NCBI GenBank assembly: GCA_965228445.1
Contig: OZ245813.1
Location: forward strand, 1,984,001-2,048,000
From: Thalassobaculum sp965228445
GTDB lineage: Bacteria > Pseudomonadota > Alphaproteobacteria > Thalassobaculales > Thalassobaculaceae
DNA length: 64,000 nt
Reading direction: 5' to 3'
Shown: positions 1 through 8,643 of the stretch, piece after piece
Layout: each line of letters starts with the position of its first letter
Position numbering within the stretch: position 1 is the stretch's first letter
Translations under genes and position numbers: made by a program
The notes under the pieces: model-generated
Told to the model about the DNA's origin: nothing
Databases searched by the model: none
What the model saw: only the letters and a program-made list of their open reading frames with translations

Positions 1-1
1 C

Positions 2-2461
2 ACCCCGAACCACGCCGCCCATGGCGGGTTCTGTTCGGTCAACATGGCGGCGGCCGGGTTATATACGATCGGTGGCTCGTTCTGGGAGTTCGGCGAGCCG
101 GACTGGGAGCACACCGAATATTTCATGATGTTCGGCGTCGCCGAGGACCACGACAGCAACCCGATCAAGGCCGGACTCGGCCGGATCAAGACGCGCGGCG
201 CCAAGTTCGTCTCGGTCAACCCGGTGAAGACCGGCTATTCCGCCATCGCCGACGAGTGGATCGGCATCCGCCCGGGCACCGACGGCCTGTTCGTCATGGC
301 GCTGATGCACGAGCTGCTGAAGGCCCGGCGCGTCGATCTGGACTACCTGGTGCGCTACACCAACGCGCCCTGGCTGGTGATCCAGGATCCTGGGGCCGCC
401 GATCACGGCCTGTTCGCCCGCGACGCCGACGGCCACCCGCTGTGCTTCGACAAAAAGGCCGGCGCGCTGGCCAATGCCATGCAGGCGGAGGTCGCTCCGG
501 CGCTGGTCGGCGAGCACGTGCTGGCCGACGGCCGCAAGGCTGTGCCGGCGTTCCAGCTGCTCTACGACCGCTACACGGCCGACGAGTATGCCCCGGATGC
601 AGTGGCCGAGCGCTGCGGCCTCGACGCCGACCGCATCCGGCGCCTCGCCGCCGAGCTGGCCCATGCCGCCTTCGAGAAGGAGGTGGTGATCGACCAGCCC
701 TGGACCGACTGGGCCGGGCGGCGGCACGAGAAGATGATCGGCCGGCCGGTCGCCATGCACGCCATGCGCGGCATCTCCGCCCATTCCAACGGCTTCCACA
801 CCTGCCGCGCGCTGCACCTGCTGCAGCTCCTGCTGGGCTCGATCGACGCACCCGGCGGCTTCCGCTACAAGCCGCCCTTCCCGCGGCCGGTGCCGCCGCC
901 GCTGAAGCCGGCGGGCAAGGCCGGGCAGATCGAGCCGGGCAAACCGATGGGCGGCCCGCCGCTCGGCTTCCCGACCTCGCCGGAAGACCTGCTGGTGGAG
1001 GCCGACGGCACGCCACGGCGTATCGACAAGGCCTATTCCTGGGATGCGCCGGTGGCCGCCCACGGCCTGATGCATATGGTGATCCAGAACGCCTGGGCCG
1101 GCGATCCCTACCCGATCGACGTGCTGTTCATGTACATGGCGAACATGAGCTGGAACTCGACGATGAACTCGTCGGGCACCATGAAGATGCTGACGGACAA
1201 GGATCCGGCGACCGGCGAGTACAAGATTCCGAAGATCATCTACTCCGACGCCTATGCCTCGGAGATGGTGGCCTATGCCGACCTGATCCTGCCGGACACC
1301 ACCTATCTGGAGCGCTGGGACTGCATCTCGCTCCTCGACCGGCCGATCTGCGACGCCGATGGGGCGGCGGACTCGATCCGCCAGCCGGTGGTGAAGCCGG
1401 ACCGCGACGTGCGGCCGTTCCAGGACGCGCTGATCGAGATCGGCGTGCGCCTCGGCCTGCCCGGCCTCACCAAGGAGGACGGCTCGCCGAAATATCCCGG
1501 CGGCTATCCCGACTACCTGGCGAACCATGAGCGCGCCCCGGGCGTCGGCCCGCTGGCCGGCTACCGCGGCGTCGACGGCAGCAAGGAGGGCAAGGGCGAG
1601 CCGAACCCGGACCAGCTCCAGCGCTATGTCGACAACCAGTGCTTCTGGCGCCACGAGTTCGCGCCGTCGGAGCGCTACTTCAAGCACGCCAACAAGGAGT
1701 ATCTGGAGAAGGCGGTCTCGCTCGGGCTGATCGGCGCGGCGAACCCGATCATCCACCAGATCTATTCCGAGCCGCTGCAGACCTTCCGCCTCGCCGCCGA
1801 GGGCCATGGCAGCGTCGTCCCGCCGGAACACCATCGCGAGCGGGTGAAGACCTATTTCGACCCCCTGCCGTTCTGGTACGCCCCGTTCGAGGGCGAGGTC
1901 CTGGGCGAGGAGCTGGACCAGTTCCCGATGCACGCCATCACCCAGCGCCCGGCCGCCATGTACCATTCCTGGGGCTCGATGAACGCCTGGCTGCGGCAGA
2001 TCCACGGCCTGAACAAGCTGTACATGAGCCGCCAGCGGGCCGAGCAGCTCGGCATCGGCGAGGACGACTGGGTCCACGTCACCTCCCACCACGGCCGCAT
2101 CAAGGCGCAGGTCCAGCTCATGGAAGGGGTGAACCCGGACACCGTGTGGACCTGGAACGCCATCGGCAAGCGCAAAGGCTCCTGGGGGCTCGACCCGAAG
2201 GCGCCGGAGGCGACCAAGGGCTTCCTGCTGAACCACCTGATTTCCGAACTGCTGCCGCCGAAGGGTGGGGGCTATCGCTACGCCAACGCCGATCCGGTGA
2301 CCGGCCAGGCCGCCTGGTACGACCTGCGGGTCCGTATCGAACGCGCCGAGGCCGACGCGCCGGGCACCGAGGCCGAACCGCGCTTCGCCCCGCTGCCGAA
2401 GCCGCCCGGCGGCAAGGCAGGTCCGGGAACGCTCCGCTACGGGAAGGAGGCCGCCGAATGA
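2..2461 (+). CDS. soeA: Molybdopterin oxidoreductase catalytic subunit, probable sulfite dehydrogenase SoeA (5' truncated)
   Basis: The reading frame is open to the left edge of the window, so the N-terminus, including the expected cysteine motif for the first [4Fe-4S] cluster, lies outside; 819 residues are visible. The visible part has the layout of the DMSO-reductase family: a middle domain with the motif FGVAEDHDSNPIK and a C-terminal molybdopterin-dinucleotide-binding domain from about visible residue 640. The gene overlaps the next one by 4 bases (ATGA) and is followed by a four-cluster ferredoxin subunit and a DmsC-like anchor, the SoeABC arrangement that oxidises sulfite to sulfate on the cytoplasmic face and passes electrons to quinone. 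The family is clear. The sulfite substrate is inferred from resemblance and gene order; a DMSO-reductase-like or other substrate remains possible. Confidence 0.8.
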   Translation, partial: TPNHAAHGGFCSVNMAAAGLYTIGGSFWEFGEPDWEHTEYFMMFGVAEDHDSNPIKAGLGRIKTRGAKFVSVNPVKTGYSAIADEWIGIRPGTDGLFVMALMHELLKARRVDLDYLVRYTNAPWLVIQDPGAADHGLFARDADGHPLCFDKKAGALANAMQAEVAPALVGEHVLADGRKAVPAFQLLYDRYTADEYAPDAVAERCGLDADRIRRLAAELAHAAFEKEVVIDQPWTDWAGRRHEKMIGRPVAMHAMRGISAHSNGFHTCRALHLLQLLLGSIDAPGGFRYKPPFPRPVPPPLKPAGKAGQIEPGKPMGGPPLGFPTSPEDLLVEADGTPRRIDKAYSWDAPVAAHGLMHMVIQNAWAGDPYPIDVLFMYMANMSWNSTMNSSGTMKMLTDKDPATGEYKIPKIIYSDAYASEMVAYADLILPDTTYLERWDCISLLDRPICDADGAADSIRQPVVKPDRDVRPFQDALIEIGVRLGLPGLTKEDGSPKYPGGYPDYLANHERAPGVGPLAGYRGVDGSKEGKGEPNPDQLQRYVDNQCFWRHEFAPSERYFKHANKEYLEKAVSLGLIGAANPIIHQIYSEPLQTFRLAAEGHGSVVPPEHHRERVKTYFDPLPFWYAPFEGEVLGEELDQFPMHAITQRPAAMYHSWGSMNAWLRQIHGLNKLYMSRQRAEQLGIGEDDWVHVTSHHGRIKAQVQLMEGVNPDTVWTWNAIGKRKGSWGLDPKAPEATKGFLLNHLISELLPPKGGGYRYANADPVTGQAAWYDLRVRIERAEADAPGTEAEPRFAPLPKPPGGKAGPGTLRYGKEAAE

Positions 2462-3258
2462 CCTCGCTTCCCACCAAGGCGCCGGCGAAGAAGCTCGGCC
2501 TCGTCATCGACCTGGACATCTGCGTGGGCTGTCACGCCTGCGCGGTGAACTGCAAGGAATGGAACACCAGCGGCCATTCCGCCCCGCTCACCGACTGGAA
2601 CGCCTATTCCGGCACCGAGAGCGACGACGGCGACGATGCCGGCGCCTGGGGCGTGTGGTTCAACCGGGTCCACACCTACGAAGTCGGCGACGCGCCGAAC
2701 AGCCGCACCGTCCACTTCCCGCGCTCCTGCCTGCATTGCGAGGAGCCGGCCTGCGTCACCGTGTGCCCGACCGGCGCCAGTTACAAGCGCGAGGAGGACG
2801 GCATCGTCCTCGTCAATCCGGATACCTGCATCGGCTGCAAGCTGTGCTCCTGGGCCTGCCCCTATGGTGCCCGCGAGTACGACTACACCGACGGGGTGAT
2901 GAAGAAGTGCACCCTGTGCATCGACAAGATCTACAACGAGAACCTGGAAGAGGTTGATCGGGTGCCCGCCTGCGTTTCCACCTGCCCGGCGGGGGCCCGC
3001 CATTTCGGCGACCTCGGCGATGCCGGCAGTGCCGTCTCCAAGCTCGTGTCCGAGCGCGGCGGCTACGACCTGATGCCGGAGATGGGCTACAAACCGACCA
3101 ACAAGTACCTGCCGCCGCGGCCGCGCAAGGCCAAGGCCGGCGACACCGGCGCGCCGACGAAGCTGGAGGCGCTGGCCGCCGAAGCGGCCGACGCCGTGCC
3201 GTCCGGCGCGGGGGGCAACGGCCTCCTCGCCTGGGTCGATTCCATGCTGTCGCGCTGA
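2458..3258 (+). CDS. soeB: Four [4Fe-4S] ferredoxin subunit, probable SoeB
   Basis: A 266-residue electron-transfer subunit of DmsB/SoeB type. Four cysteine groups are visible: CVGCHACAVNC near residue 22, CLHCEEPACVTVCP near residue 92, CIGCKLCSWACP near residue 123, and CTLC with a later CVSTCPAGA near residues 151-176. These supply sixteen ligands for four [4Fe-4S] clusters. The start ATG overlaps the soeA stop, and gggaaggagg about 8 bases upstream is a strong ribosome-binding site. It should carry electrons between the molybdenum subunit and the membrane anchor downstream. No Tat signal is seen on this subunit, which fits a cytoplasm-facing complex. Confidence 0.85.
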   Translation: MTSLPTKAPAKKLGLVIDLDICVGCHACAVNCKEWNTSGHSAPLTDWNAYSGTESDDGDDAGAWGVWFNRVHTYEVGDAPNSRTVHFPRSCLHCEEPACVTVCPTGASYKREEDGIVLVNPDTCIGCKLCSWACPYGAREYDYTDGVMKKCTLCIDKIYNENLEEVDRVPACVSTCPAGARHFGDLGDAGSAVSKLVSERGGYDLMPEMGYKPTNKYLPPRPRKAKAGDTGAPTKLEALAAEAADAVPSGAGGNGLLAWVDSMLSR

Positions 3259-3272
3259 GGGAGGAGCCAGAG

Positions 3273-4220
3273 ATGCATCCCGCTTCCTCCGTCATCTTCT
3301 TCACCACCGCGTCCGGCGCCGGGTACGGCCTGCTGTTCCTCATGGGGCTCACCGGAGCCGCCGGGCTGATGCCGGCCGGTCTGTGGTCCGGCCTGGTCGG
3401 CTTCACCCTGGCACTCGGCCTGATCACCGCCGGCCTGCTCGCCTCCACCTTCCATCTGGGTCGCCCGGAGCGGGCCTGGCGGGCGATGTCCCAGTGGCGC
3501 TCCTCCTGGCTGTCGCGCGAGGGCATGGCCGCCGTCGTCACTTATCTGCCGGCGCTGATCTTCGCGCTGGGCTGGATCGTGTTCGAGGATGCCCGCGGTT
3601 TCTGGGGCGTGTTCGGCATCCTGGCCAGCGCCGGCGCCGCCGTCACGGTGGTGTGCACCGGCATGATCTACGCCTCGCTGAAGACCATCCGCCAGTGGCA
3701 TCACCCGCTGGTCCTGCCCGGCTATCTGCTCTTCGCACTCTATACCGGCGGGTTGTGGATGGCGGTGCTGGTCTGCGGCTTCGGCGGCGACGCGACCGTC
3801 CTGATCTGGACGACCATCCTCGCCGGATCGGGCGCGGCGGCGGTCAAATGGACCTACTGGTCGCGGATCGACAGCGACGCCCCGGTCACCACCGCCGGCA
3901 CCGCCACGGGCCTCGGCGCGCTCGGCACGGTGCGCATGCTCGACGGCCCGTCGACCTCGAAGAACTTCGTCATGCGCGAGATGGGCTACCGGGTCGCCCG
4001 CAAGCACGTCCACAAGCTGCGGATGATCGCGTCGGTGGCCGGCGTGGTGGTGCCCTTCGCCCTGCTGATGGTCGCCGGCATCCTGGCCACCGAGGGCGGC
4101 TGGATCCCGGCCCTGCTGGCGGCCGCGATCGGGACCCTCGGCGTGGCGGTCGAACGCTGGCTGTTCTTCGCCCAGGCGACCCACGTGGTCACCACCTATT
4201 ACGGGGCGAAAGCGGCGTAG
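3273..4220 (+). CDS. soeC: DmsC-family membrane anchor, probable SoeC
   Basis: A 315-residue polytopic membrane protein with about eight hydrophobic segments, beginning with a helix right after MHPASSVIFFTT. This N-terminus and length fit the DmsC/SoeC quinone-interacting anchors. It begins 14 bases after soeB behind gggaggagcc and is the last gene of the operon; a palindromic repeat follows 20 bases after the stop. Its role would be to hold the SoeAB dimer on the inner face of the cytoplasmic membrane and exchange electrons with quinone. The family call is firm; the sulfite assignment depends on soeA. Confidence 0.78.
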   Translation: MHPASSVIFFTTASGAGYGLLFLMGLTGAAGLMPAGLWSGLVGFTLALGLITAGLLASTFHLGRPERAWRAMSQWRSSWLSREGMAAVVTYLPALIFALGWIVFEDARGFWGVFGILASAGAAVTVVCTGMIYASLKTIRQWHHPLVLPGYLLFALYTGGLWMAVLVCGFGGDATVLIWTTILAGSGAAAVKWTYWSRIDSDAPVTTAGTATGLGALGTVRMLDGPSTSKNFVMREMGYRVARKHVHKLRMIASVAGVVVPFALLMVAGILATEGGWIPALLAAAIGTLGVAVERWLFFAQATHVVTTYYGAKAA

Positions 4221-4240
4221 GCCACTCCCCTCACCCCTAT

Positions 4241-4354
4241 CGTCTTCCCGGCCTCGCGCCGGGACCTAGGCGGCCACGCGTTGGACCGCTGATCACAGAG
4301 CTGCAGCGTTCCAGCGAGCTGCATCCTCGGTCCCGGCGCGAGGCCGGGAAGACG
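4241..4354. repeat. Family A palindromic intergenic repeat, copy 1
   Basis: An imperfect inverted repeat of about 114 bases. The outer arms are cgtcttcccggcctcgcgcc at 4241 and the matching complement ending gggaagacg at 4354, with inner gggaccta and ggtcccgg parts. It shares outer and inner elements with the copy at 39591-39705. It lies between the convergent soeC and MFS genes and could also act as a bidirectional terminator, though it has no T-tract. Confidence 0.7.
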
Positions 4355-4394
4355 AGGATGGGGATGGGATAGGGGAAGAACGGGGCCCGCCCCC

Positions 4395-5672
4395 TCACCC
4401 CGCCGCCGGTGTGGGCTGCGGGCCTTCGCCGTCGGTCTCCTCCTCCGGTTCCCAGCGGGGATCGAGCTCGGCGGCCATCGGCGTGGTGCGCGAGACCGAG
4501 ACCCACGGCCCCTGCTCGTCCACCGGCAGGGCCTGACGCTGCTTCATGCGCCACAGGGTGAACAGGGCGACGAGACCGGCGGTCAGGGCGCCGAAGCCGT
4601 AATAGCCCCAGTTCCCGACCCAATCCATCGCCGAGGTCGCCGCAATCGGGCCGATCACCGCGCCGATGCCGAAGGCCAGCAGCAGGCCGGCGCTGGCCGC
4701 CACGAGGTCGGTCGCCTCCACGTAGTCGTTGGTATGGGCGATGGCGAGGGAATACACGGTCATGCACAGCCCGCCATAGAGCCCGGCCATGGTCACGAAC
4801 GCCCAGAATCCGGGGAACGGCAGGAAGGCGAGCAGCAGCCCCAGCACGGTCGACAGCACCAGCGTCACCGCGATCACCGTGCGCCGGTCCATCAGGTCGG
4901 ACAGCTTGCCGACCGGCCACTGCATCACCAGCCCGCCGCCGAGCACCGCGGAGACGAAGATCGCCACTTCGGGCACCGAGAAGCCGATCGCCGTGGCATA
5001 GACCGACGAGGCGCCGAACAGCGCCCCGCTGAGGATGCCGCTGCCGAAGCTCGCCACCATCCCCAGCGGCGAGATCCGGTAGAGCTGGCGGAAGCTCAGT
5101 GCCGAGCGGGTCACGGTCGAGGACGCCGCCGACCGCGACAGGGTGAGCGGCACCAGGGCCAGGCTGAACAGGATCGAGACCAGGGCGTAAAGCACGAAGC
5201 TCGACGGCGGAGCCAGGTTCAGCAGGAACTGGGCGCCGGTCATCGCCAGGTACTGGGCGACCATGTAGACCGACAGCAGCGAGCCGCGCTGGTCGTTGCT
5301 GGTCGCGCCGTTCAGCCACGATTCCGCGACCATGTAGGCGCCGGCCACGCAGACGCCGTAGATCACCCGCAGGATGAACCAGTACCAGGGATCGACGAAG
5401 AACGCGTGCGAGATCGACGCCGCCGACATGATCGACACCAGGGCGGCGAAGGTGCGCACATGGCCGACCTGCTCGATGATCCGCGGCACGGCAAGGCAGC
5501 CGAGCACCATCCCGACGAAGTATCCGGACATGACCAGCCCGGCGACCTGGGAGGTGATCTCCGGCTCCATGCCGAGGCGCACGCCCAGCAGCGAGGAGAA
5601 CATGCCGTTCGCCATCTGCAGCAGGATCACGCTGAGCAGCAGGGCGACCACGGCGGGGCTGATCATGGGCAT
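4395..5672 (-). CDS. MFS transporter, YcaD-like
   Basis: A 425-residue major facilitator superfamily protein with about twelve hydrophobic helices and an acidic, proline-containing cytoplasmic tail of about 50 residues. The early helices contain the glycine-rich GYFVGMVLGC motif and, on the fifth, a GAYMVAESWLN segment typical of YcaD-like carriers. The reading frame extends upstream, but the ATG of MPMISP at 5672 is chosen because ggaaagg lies 9 bases before it and the extra 38 residues are arginine/proline-rich noise. The substrate is unknown. It is convergent with soeC. Confidence 0.8.
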   Translation of the reverse strand: MPMISPAVVALLLSVILLQMANGMFSSLLGVRLGMEPEITSQVAGLVMSGYFVGMVLGCLAVPRIIEQVGHVRTFAALVSIMSAASISHAFFVDPWYWFILRVIYGVCVAGAYMVAESWLNGATSNDQRGSLLSVYMVAQYLAMTGAQFLLNLAPPSSFVLYALVSILFSLALVPLTLSRSAASSTVTRSALSFRQLYRISPLGMVASFGSGILSGALFGASSVYATAIGFSVPEVAIFVSAVLGGGLVMQWPVGKLSDLMDRRTVIAVTLVLSTVLGLLLAFLPFPGFWAFVTMAGLYGGLCMTVYSLAIAHTNDYVEATDLVAASAGLLLAFGIGAVIGPIAATSAMDWVGNWGYYGFGALTAGLVALFTLWRMKQRQALPVDEQGPWVSVSRTTPMAAELDPRWEPEEETDGEGPQPTPAAG

Positions 5673-5910
5673 GGGCGGGCCTTTCCGGGGTGGGCCGCGC
5701 CGGCGGATCGGGCGCGGGTCGGGTCTGGCTGTGCGGCCGATCCTCGACCGGAAGTGTGGTGCCCGTGTGTCGGGCGGGTGGGGCAATGCTCAGGCGCGGG
5801 TAGCATGGGAATATGACAGACGCTCTCTCAGGAGCGACAGATCCGGCGGAATCCGACGGGTTGCCGGTCGAGCGCTTGCCCCGTTGCCTGCGCCGCGCTA
5901 TGTCGCCGCC

Positions 5911-6117
5911 ATGCGCTGGAGATCCCCCCTCGCCGGCCTTGTGATCATCGCCGGGCTCGTGCTCTACGTCATCGCCGCCGTTACCCTGGCGGACTTCGTG
6001 CCGGACCATGTGCTGGCCGAGACGGTCTACTATGTGGTGGCCGGCATCGTCTGGATCTGGCCGGCTGTCGCCGTGATCGGCTGGGCCCGCCGGGACGACG
6101 GTGCCGACGGCAGCTGA
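5911..6117 (+). CDS. Small DUF2842-type membrane protein
   Basis: A 68-residue protein with two hydrophobic helices (about residues 8-28 and 38-58) separated by a short acidic turn and ending in RRDDGADGS. Size, two-helix layout and the IVWIWPAVAVIGW stretch fit the DUF2842 family, which is common in alphaproteobacteria and has no known function. The frame is open far upstream, antisense to the MFS gene; I chose the ATG at 5911 because it directly precedes the conserved first helix. No clear ribosome-binding site is visible, so the start is uncertain. Confidence 0.6.
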   Translation: MRWRSPLAGLVIIAGLVLYVIAAVTLADFVPDHVLAETVYYVVAGIVWIWPAVAVIGWARRDDGADGS

Positions 6118-6150
6118 ACGCGCTTTCTTCGAGATCTCCACTCTTCGTTC

Positions 6151-6248
6151 ACTCCCCGGATTTGTTCCGGGGCGAGGCCGCATTTCGCTTCGTCGCCCGA
6201 CGGACACGCAAGGCCCCGCCGCTTGCCCCGGAATAAATCCGGGGAGCG
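6151..6248. repeat. Family B palindromic repeat, copy 1
   Basis: A 98-base element bounded by actccccggatttgttccg at its left end and a near-complementary ccggaataaatccggggag at its right end. A nearly identical copy is at 7404-7500. The two copies agree in the terminal 25-30 bases and in a central tcgcttcgtcgcccgac block, and differ in the inner spacer. They flank a single gene. Confidence 0.8.
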
Positions 6249-6413
6249 TAGAGGGAGGAAGTGGCGAGGGGAGGCATGGGATGTTCCCAATCCTCGCCCG
6301 CGCCGCCGACCCGCGCCGCCGTCCTGAACCCCGCACGTCACTCGCATAGCGCGATCTTTTCAGGAATAATCGCCGCACCGCCCTCGCCGCAGGGCCTCCG
6401 GAGGACCCTGCCG

Positions 6414-7382
6414 ATGCCGCGTGCCTTCTGCCTTCTGTGGGCCGTGCTCTCCCTGGCCGGCTGTGTGACGCCGGTGATGCGCAACGCCGATACCATGACG
6501 CCCGAACGGATGCTGTCGGGCAGCGTCATGGACCGGGAGACCTGCCTCGCCGCCGACACGGTCTGGGACGCGGGCGGCACGGTCTGGGTCGATCTCGACC
6601 CGGACTGGGACCCGGAGGACGGCACCTGCATCCGCTATGTGCTGGCCGGTCTCGACACCACCAACCCGATCGCGGTGGTGTACTTCCACGGCGACACGAT
6701 GTGGCAGAGCCTGGACGGCCGAAGCGGCTGGTTCGACAGCTATCCCACCGTCTCGCTCGAGACCCTGCGGGGCTTCGCGCAGCGCGAGACCGGCACGCTC
6801 GGCCTGCCCTATATCCGGATCTCCCGCCCCGGTACCTATGGCTCGTCGGGCTTCCACAAGCAGCGACGCCGTGCCGAGGAGGCGGCGATCGTCGATGCCG
6901 CCCTGGACCAGGTGAAGCAGCGCCACGCGATCCAACGCCTCGCCCTGGTCGGTCAGTCAGGCGGCGGTCACATCGTGGCTTCGCTGCTGACCAGGCGCGG
7001 CGATATCGGCTGCGCGGTCATCACCTCCGGCGTCGTCGCCGTCGCTAAACGGGCACGCCACCACGGCTGGGACCGCGACATCACCGGCTACCGAGACTTC
7101 TTCGACCCGATCGAGCACGTTGCCGACATCGTTCCCGATCCCACGCGTCGGATCTTCGTGGTCGGCGATCCGCGCGACCGCAACACGCCGTTCTTCACCC
7201 AGGAGGCCTATGCGGAGGCGGTCCGGGCGGCTGGGCATGCGGTCGCCCTGATCCGCGCCGAGGGCGAAGGCCGGTCGCATCACGGCCTGAGCCTGACGGG
7301 CTTCAAGGTGGCGAAGTGGTGCGTGGAGGGGGTGCCGTCGCCGGAGATCCAGGCACGCCTGCCGATCCCGCCGGAGGGGTAG
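6414..7382 (+). CDS. Lipoprotein with alpha/beta-hydrolase fold
   Basis: A 322-residue protein with a short signal peptide ending in a lipobox LAGC, so Cys17 is the likely lipidated residue. The mature part has alpha/beta-hydrolase features: the nucleophile elbow GQSGG (Ser about residue 183), a likely acid in VVGDPRDRN and a likely catalytic His in RSHHGLSL near the C-terminus. It is therefore probably a serine hydrolase anchored in the envelope; the substrate is unknown. The start is supported by ggagg about 9 bases upstream. The gene stands alone between two copies of the family B repeat, which suggests a small island. Confidence 0.72.
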   Translation: MPRAFCLLWAVLSLAGCVTPVMRNADTMTPERMLSGSVMDRETCLAADTVWDAGGTVWVDLDPDWDPEDGTCIRYVLAGLDTTNPIAVVYFHGDTMWQSLDGRSGWFDSYPTVSLETLRGFAQRETGTLGLPYIRISRPGTYGSSGFHKQRRRAEEAAIVDAALDQVKQRHAIQRLALVGQSGGGHIVASLLTRRGDIGCAVITSGVVAVAKRARHHGWDRDITGYRDFFDPIEHVADIVPDPTRRIFVVGDPRDRNTPFFTQEAYAEAVRAAGHAVALIRAEGEGRSHHGLSLTGFKVAKWCVEGVPSPEIQARLPIPPEG

Positions 7383-7403
7383 AGCTTACCCACCACATCC
7401 CCA

Positions 7404-7500
7404 CTCCCCGGATTTGTTCCGGGGCGAGGCCTCAGCTCGCTTCGCCGCCCGACAGATGCGCACGGCATCGACGCTTGCCCCGGAATAAATCCGGGGAGTG
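7404..7500. repeat. Family B palindromic repeat, copy 2
   Basis: A 97-base element in the same orientation as the copy at 6151-6248, with the same ends (actccccggatttgttccg and ccggaataaatccggggag). It begins 22 bases after the stop of the lipoprotein-hydrolase gene and ends 29 bases before the stop of the convergent pseB-like gene, so it may also serve as a transcription stop. Confidence 0.8.
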
Positions 7501-7528
7501 ACGGAAGAGGGGAACCTGGGGTTGGGCC

Positions 7529-8545
7529 CTACATCGCCTCGACCATGCCCTCCAGGTCGCCGGCGCTCAGCCATTCGTCGTTGCTGTCGCTGGCGTAGCG
7601 GAACTCCGGATCGACCGGCTTCGCGCCGGCCTTGGTCCAGGTCGCGCGCGGGCCGTCGGTGAAGGCCGGCAGGATGATGTAGCGGTCGTCGATCTCCACC
7701 GTGGTCCGGGCGTCGTCCTCCGGCACCATGACCTCGTGGAGCTTCTCGCCGGGGCGGATGCCGACCACCTTGTGCGGCAGGCCCGGGCCGAGGCAGGAGG
7801 CCACGTCGACGATCTTCATCGACGCGATCTTCGGCACGAAGATCTCCCCGCCCTTCATCATCTCCAGCGAGCTCAGCACGAAGTTTACACCCTGCTGCAG
7901 GGTGATCCAGAACCGGGTCATGCGCGCGTCGGTGATCGGCAGATGATCCTTCTTGTCGGCGATCAGCTGCTTGAAGAACGGGATCACGCTGCCGCGCGAG
8001 CCGATCACGTTGCCGTAGCGCACCACGGAGAAGATGCAGCCGCCGGCACCCGACAGGTTGTTGGCGGCGATGAAGATCTTGTCCGAGGCCAGCTTGGTGG
8101 CCCCGTAGAGGTTGATCGGGTTCGCCGCCTTGTCGGTGGACAGCGCGATCACCCGCTTCACGTTGCTGCGGATCGCCGCCTTGACGATGTTCTCCGCCCC
8201 GTGGACGTTGGTCATCACGCATTCGAACGGATTGTACTCGGCGGTCGGCACATGCTTGATCGCGGCGGCGTGGATCACGTAGTCGACCCCGCGCATGGCC
8301 ATCTCTAGCCGGTCCACGTCGCGCACGTCGCCGAGGAAGTAGCGGATCTCCGGATGCTTCTCCGGCGAGATCTCCAGCCCCATCTCGTACTGCTTCTGCT
8401 CGTCGCGGGAGAAGACGATGCAGCGCCGCGTCTTGAAGTTGGCGAGCACGGTCCGGATGAACTGCTTGCCGAAAGACCCGGTGCCGCCGGTGACCAGCAC
8501 CGTCTTACCGTTCAGGTCGATGAAGTTCCGATCGAACTGCCGCAT
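7529..8545 (-). CDS. pseB: UDP-N-acetylglucosamine 4,6-dehydratase, PseB-type
   Basis: A 338-residue extended short-chain dehydrogenase. It has the NAD-binding TGGTGSFG near residue 19, a FLGDVRD strand, the active-site KHVP region, and a YGATKLASDK motif with the catalytic Tyr/Lys pair. These are typical of PseB, which converts UDP-GlcNAc to a 4-keto-6-deoxy sugar with C5 inversion, the first step of pseudaminic acid synthesis. It follows the pseC-like gene by 98 bases on the same strand. Start ATG at 8545 is preceded by gggaggg. Later pathway genes (pseF, G, H, I) are not in the window, so the final sugar is unknown; a FlaA1/CapD-like dehydratase role is an alternative. Confidence 0.85.
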   Translation of the reverse strand: MRQFDRNFIDLNGKTVLVTGGTGSFGKQFIRTVLANFKTRRCIVFSRDEQKQYEMGLEISPEKHPEIRYFLGDVRDVDRLEMAMRGVDYVIHAAAIKHVPTAEYNPFECVMTNVHGAENIVKAAIRSNVKRVIALSTDKAANPINLYGATKLASDKIFIAANNLSGAGGCIFSVVRYGNVIGSRGSVIPFFKQLIADKKDHLPITDARMTRFWITLQQGVNFVLSSLEMMKGGEIFVPKIASMKIVDVASCLGPGLPHKVVGIRPGEKLHEVMVPEDDARTTVEIDDRYIILPAFTDGPRATWTKAGAKPVDPEFRYASDSNDEWLSAGDLEGMVEAM

Positions 8546-8643
8546 GCGGCCCTCCCGCCTCGATGCCGCGCCCTATCCCCTTCAGGCGACGCGCGAATCA
8601 CCCCGCATTGTCCCGCCGCACAGCGCCGGCGGCAAGCTGGGCG

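Noticed and set aside
59..2236. Long open frame of 725 codons on the minus strand opposite soeA
   Set aside because: A shadow of high GC content. Its protein is low-complexity and matches no family, while the plus-strand frame has clear molybdopterin oxidoreductase motifs.
5814..5942. Short open frame of about 42 codons starting MTDALSGATDP
   Set aside because: Overlaps the start of the DUF2842 gene, has no ribosome-binding site and no recognisable fold.
6151..7500. Composite transposon
   Set aside because: The bracketing repeats are only about 98 bases with no transposase, so they cannot be insertion sequences.
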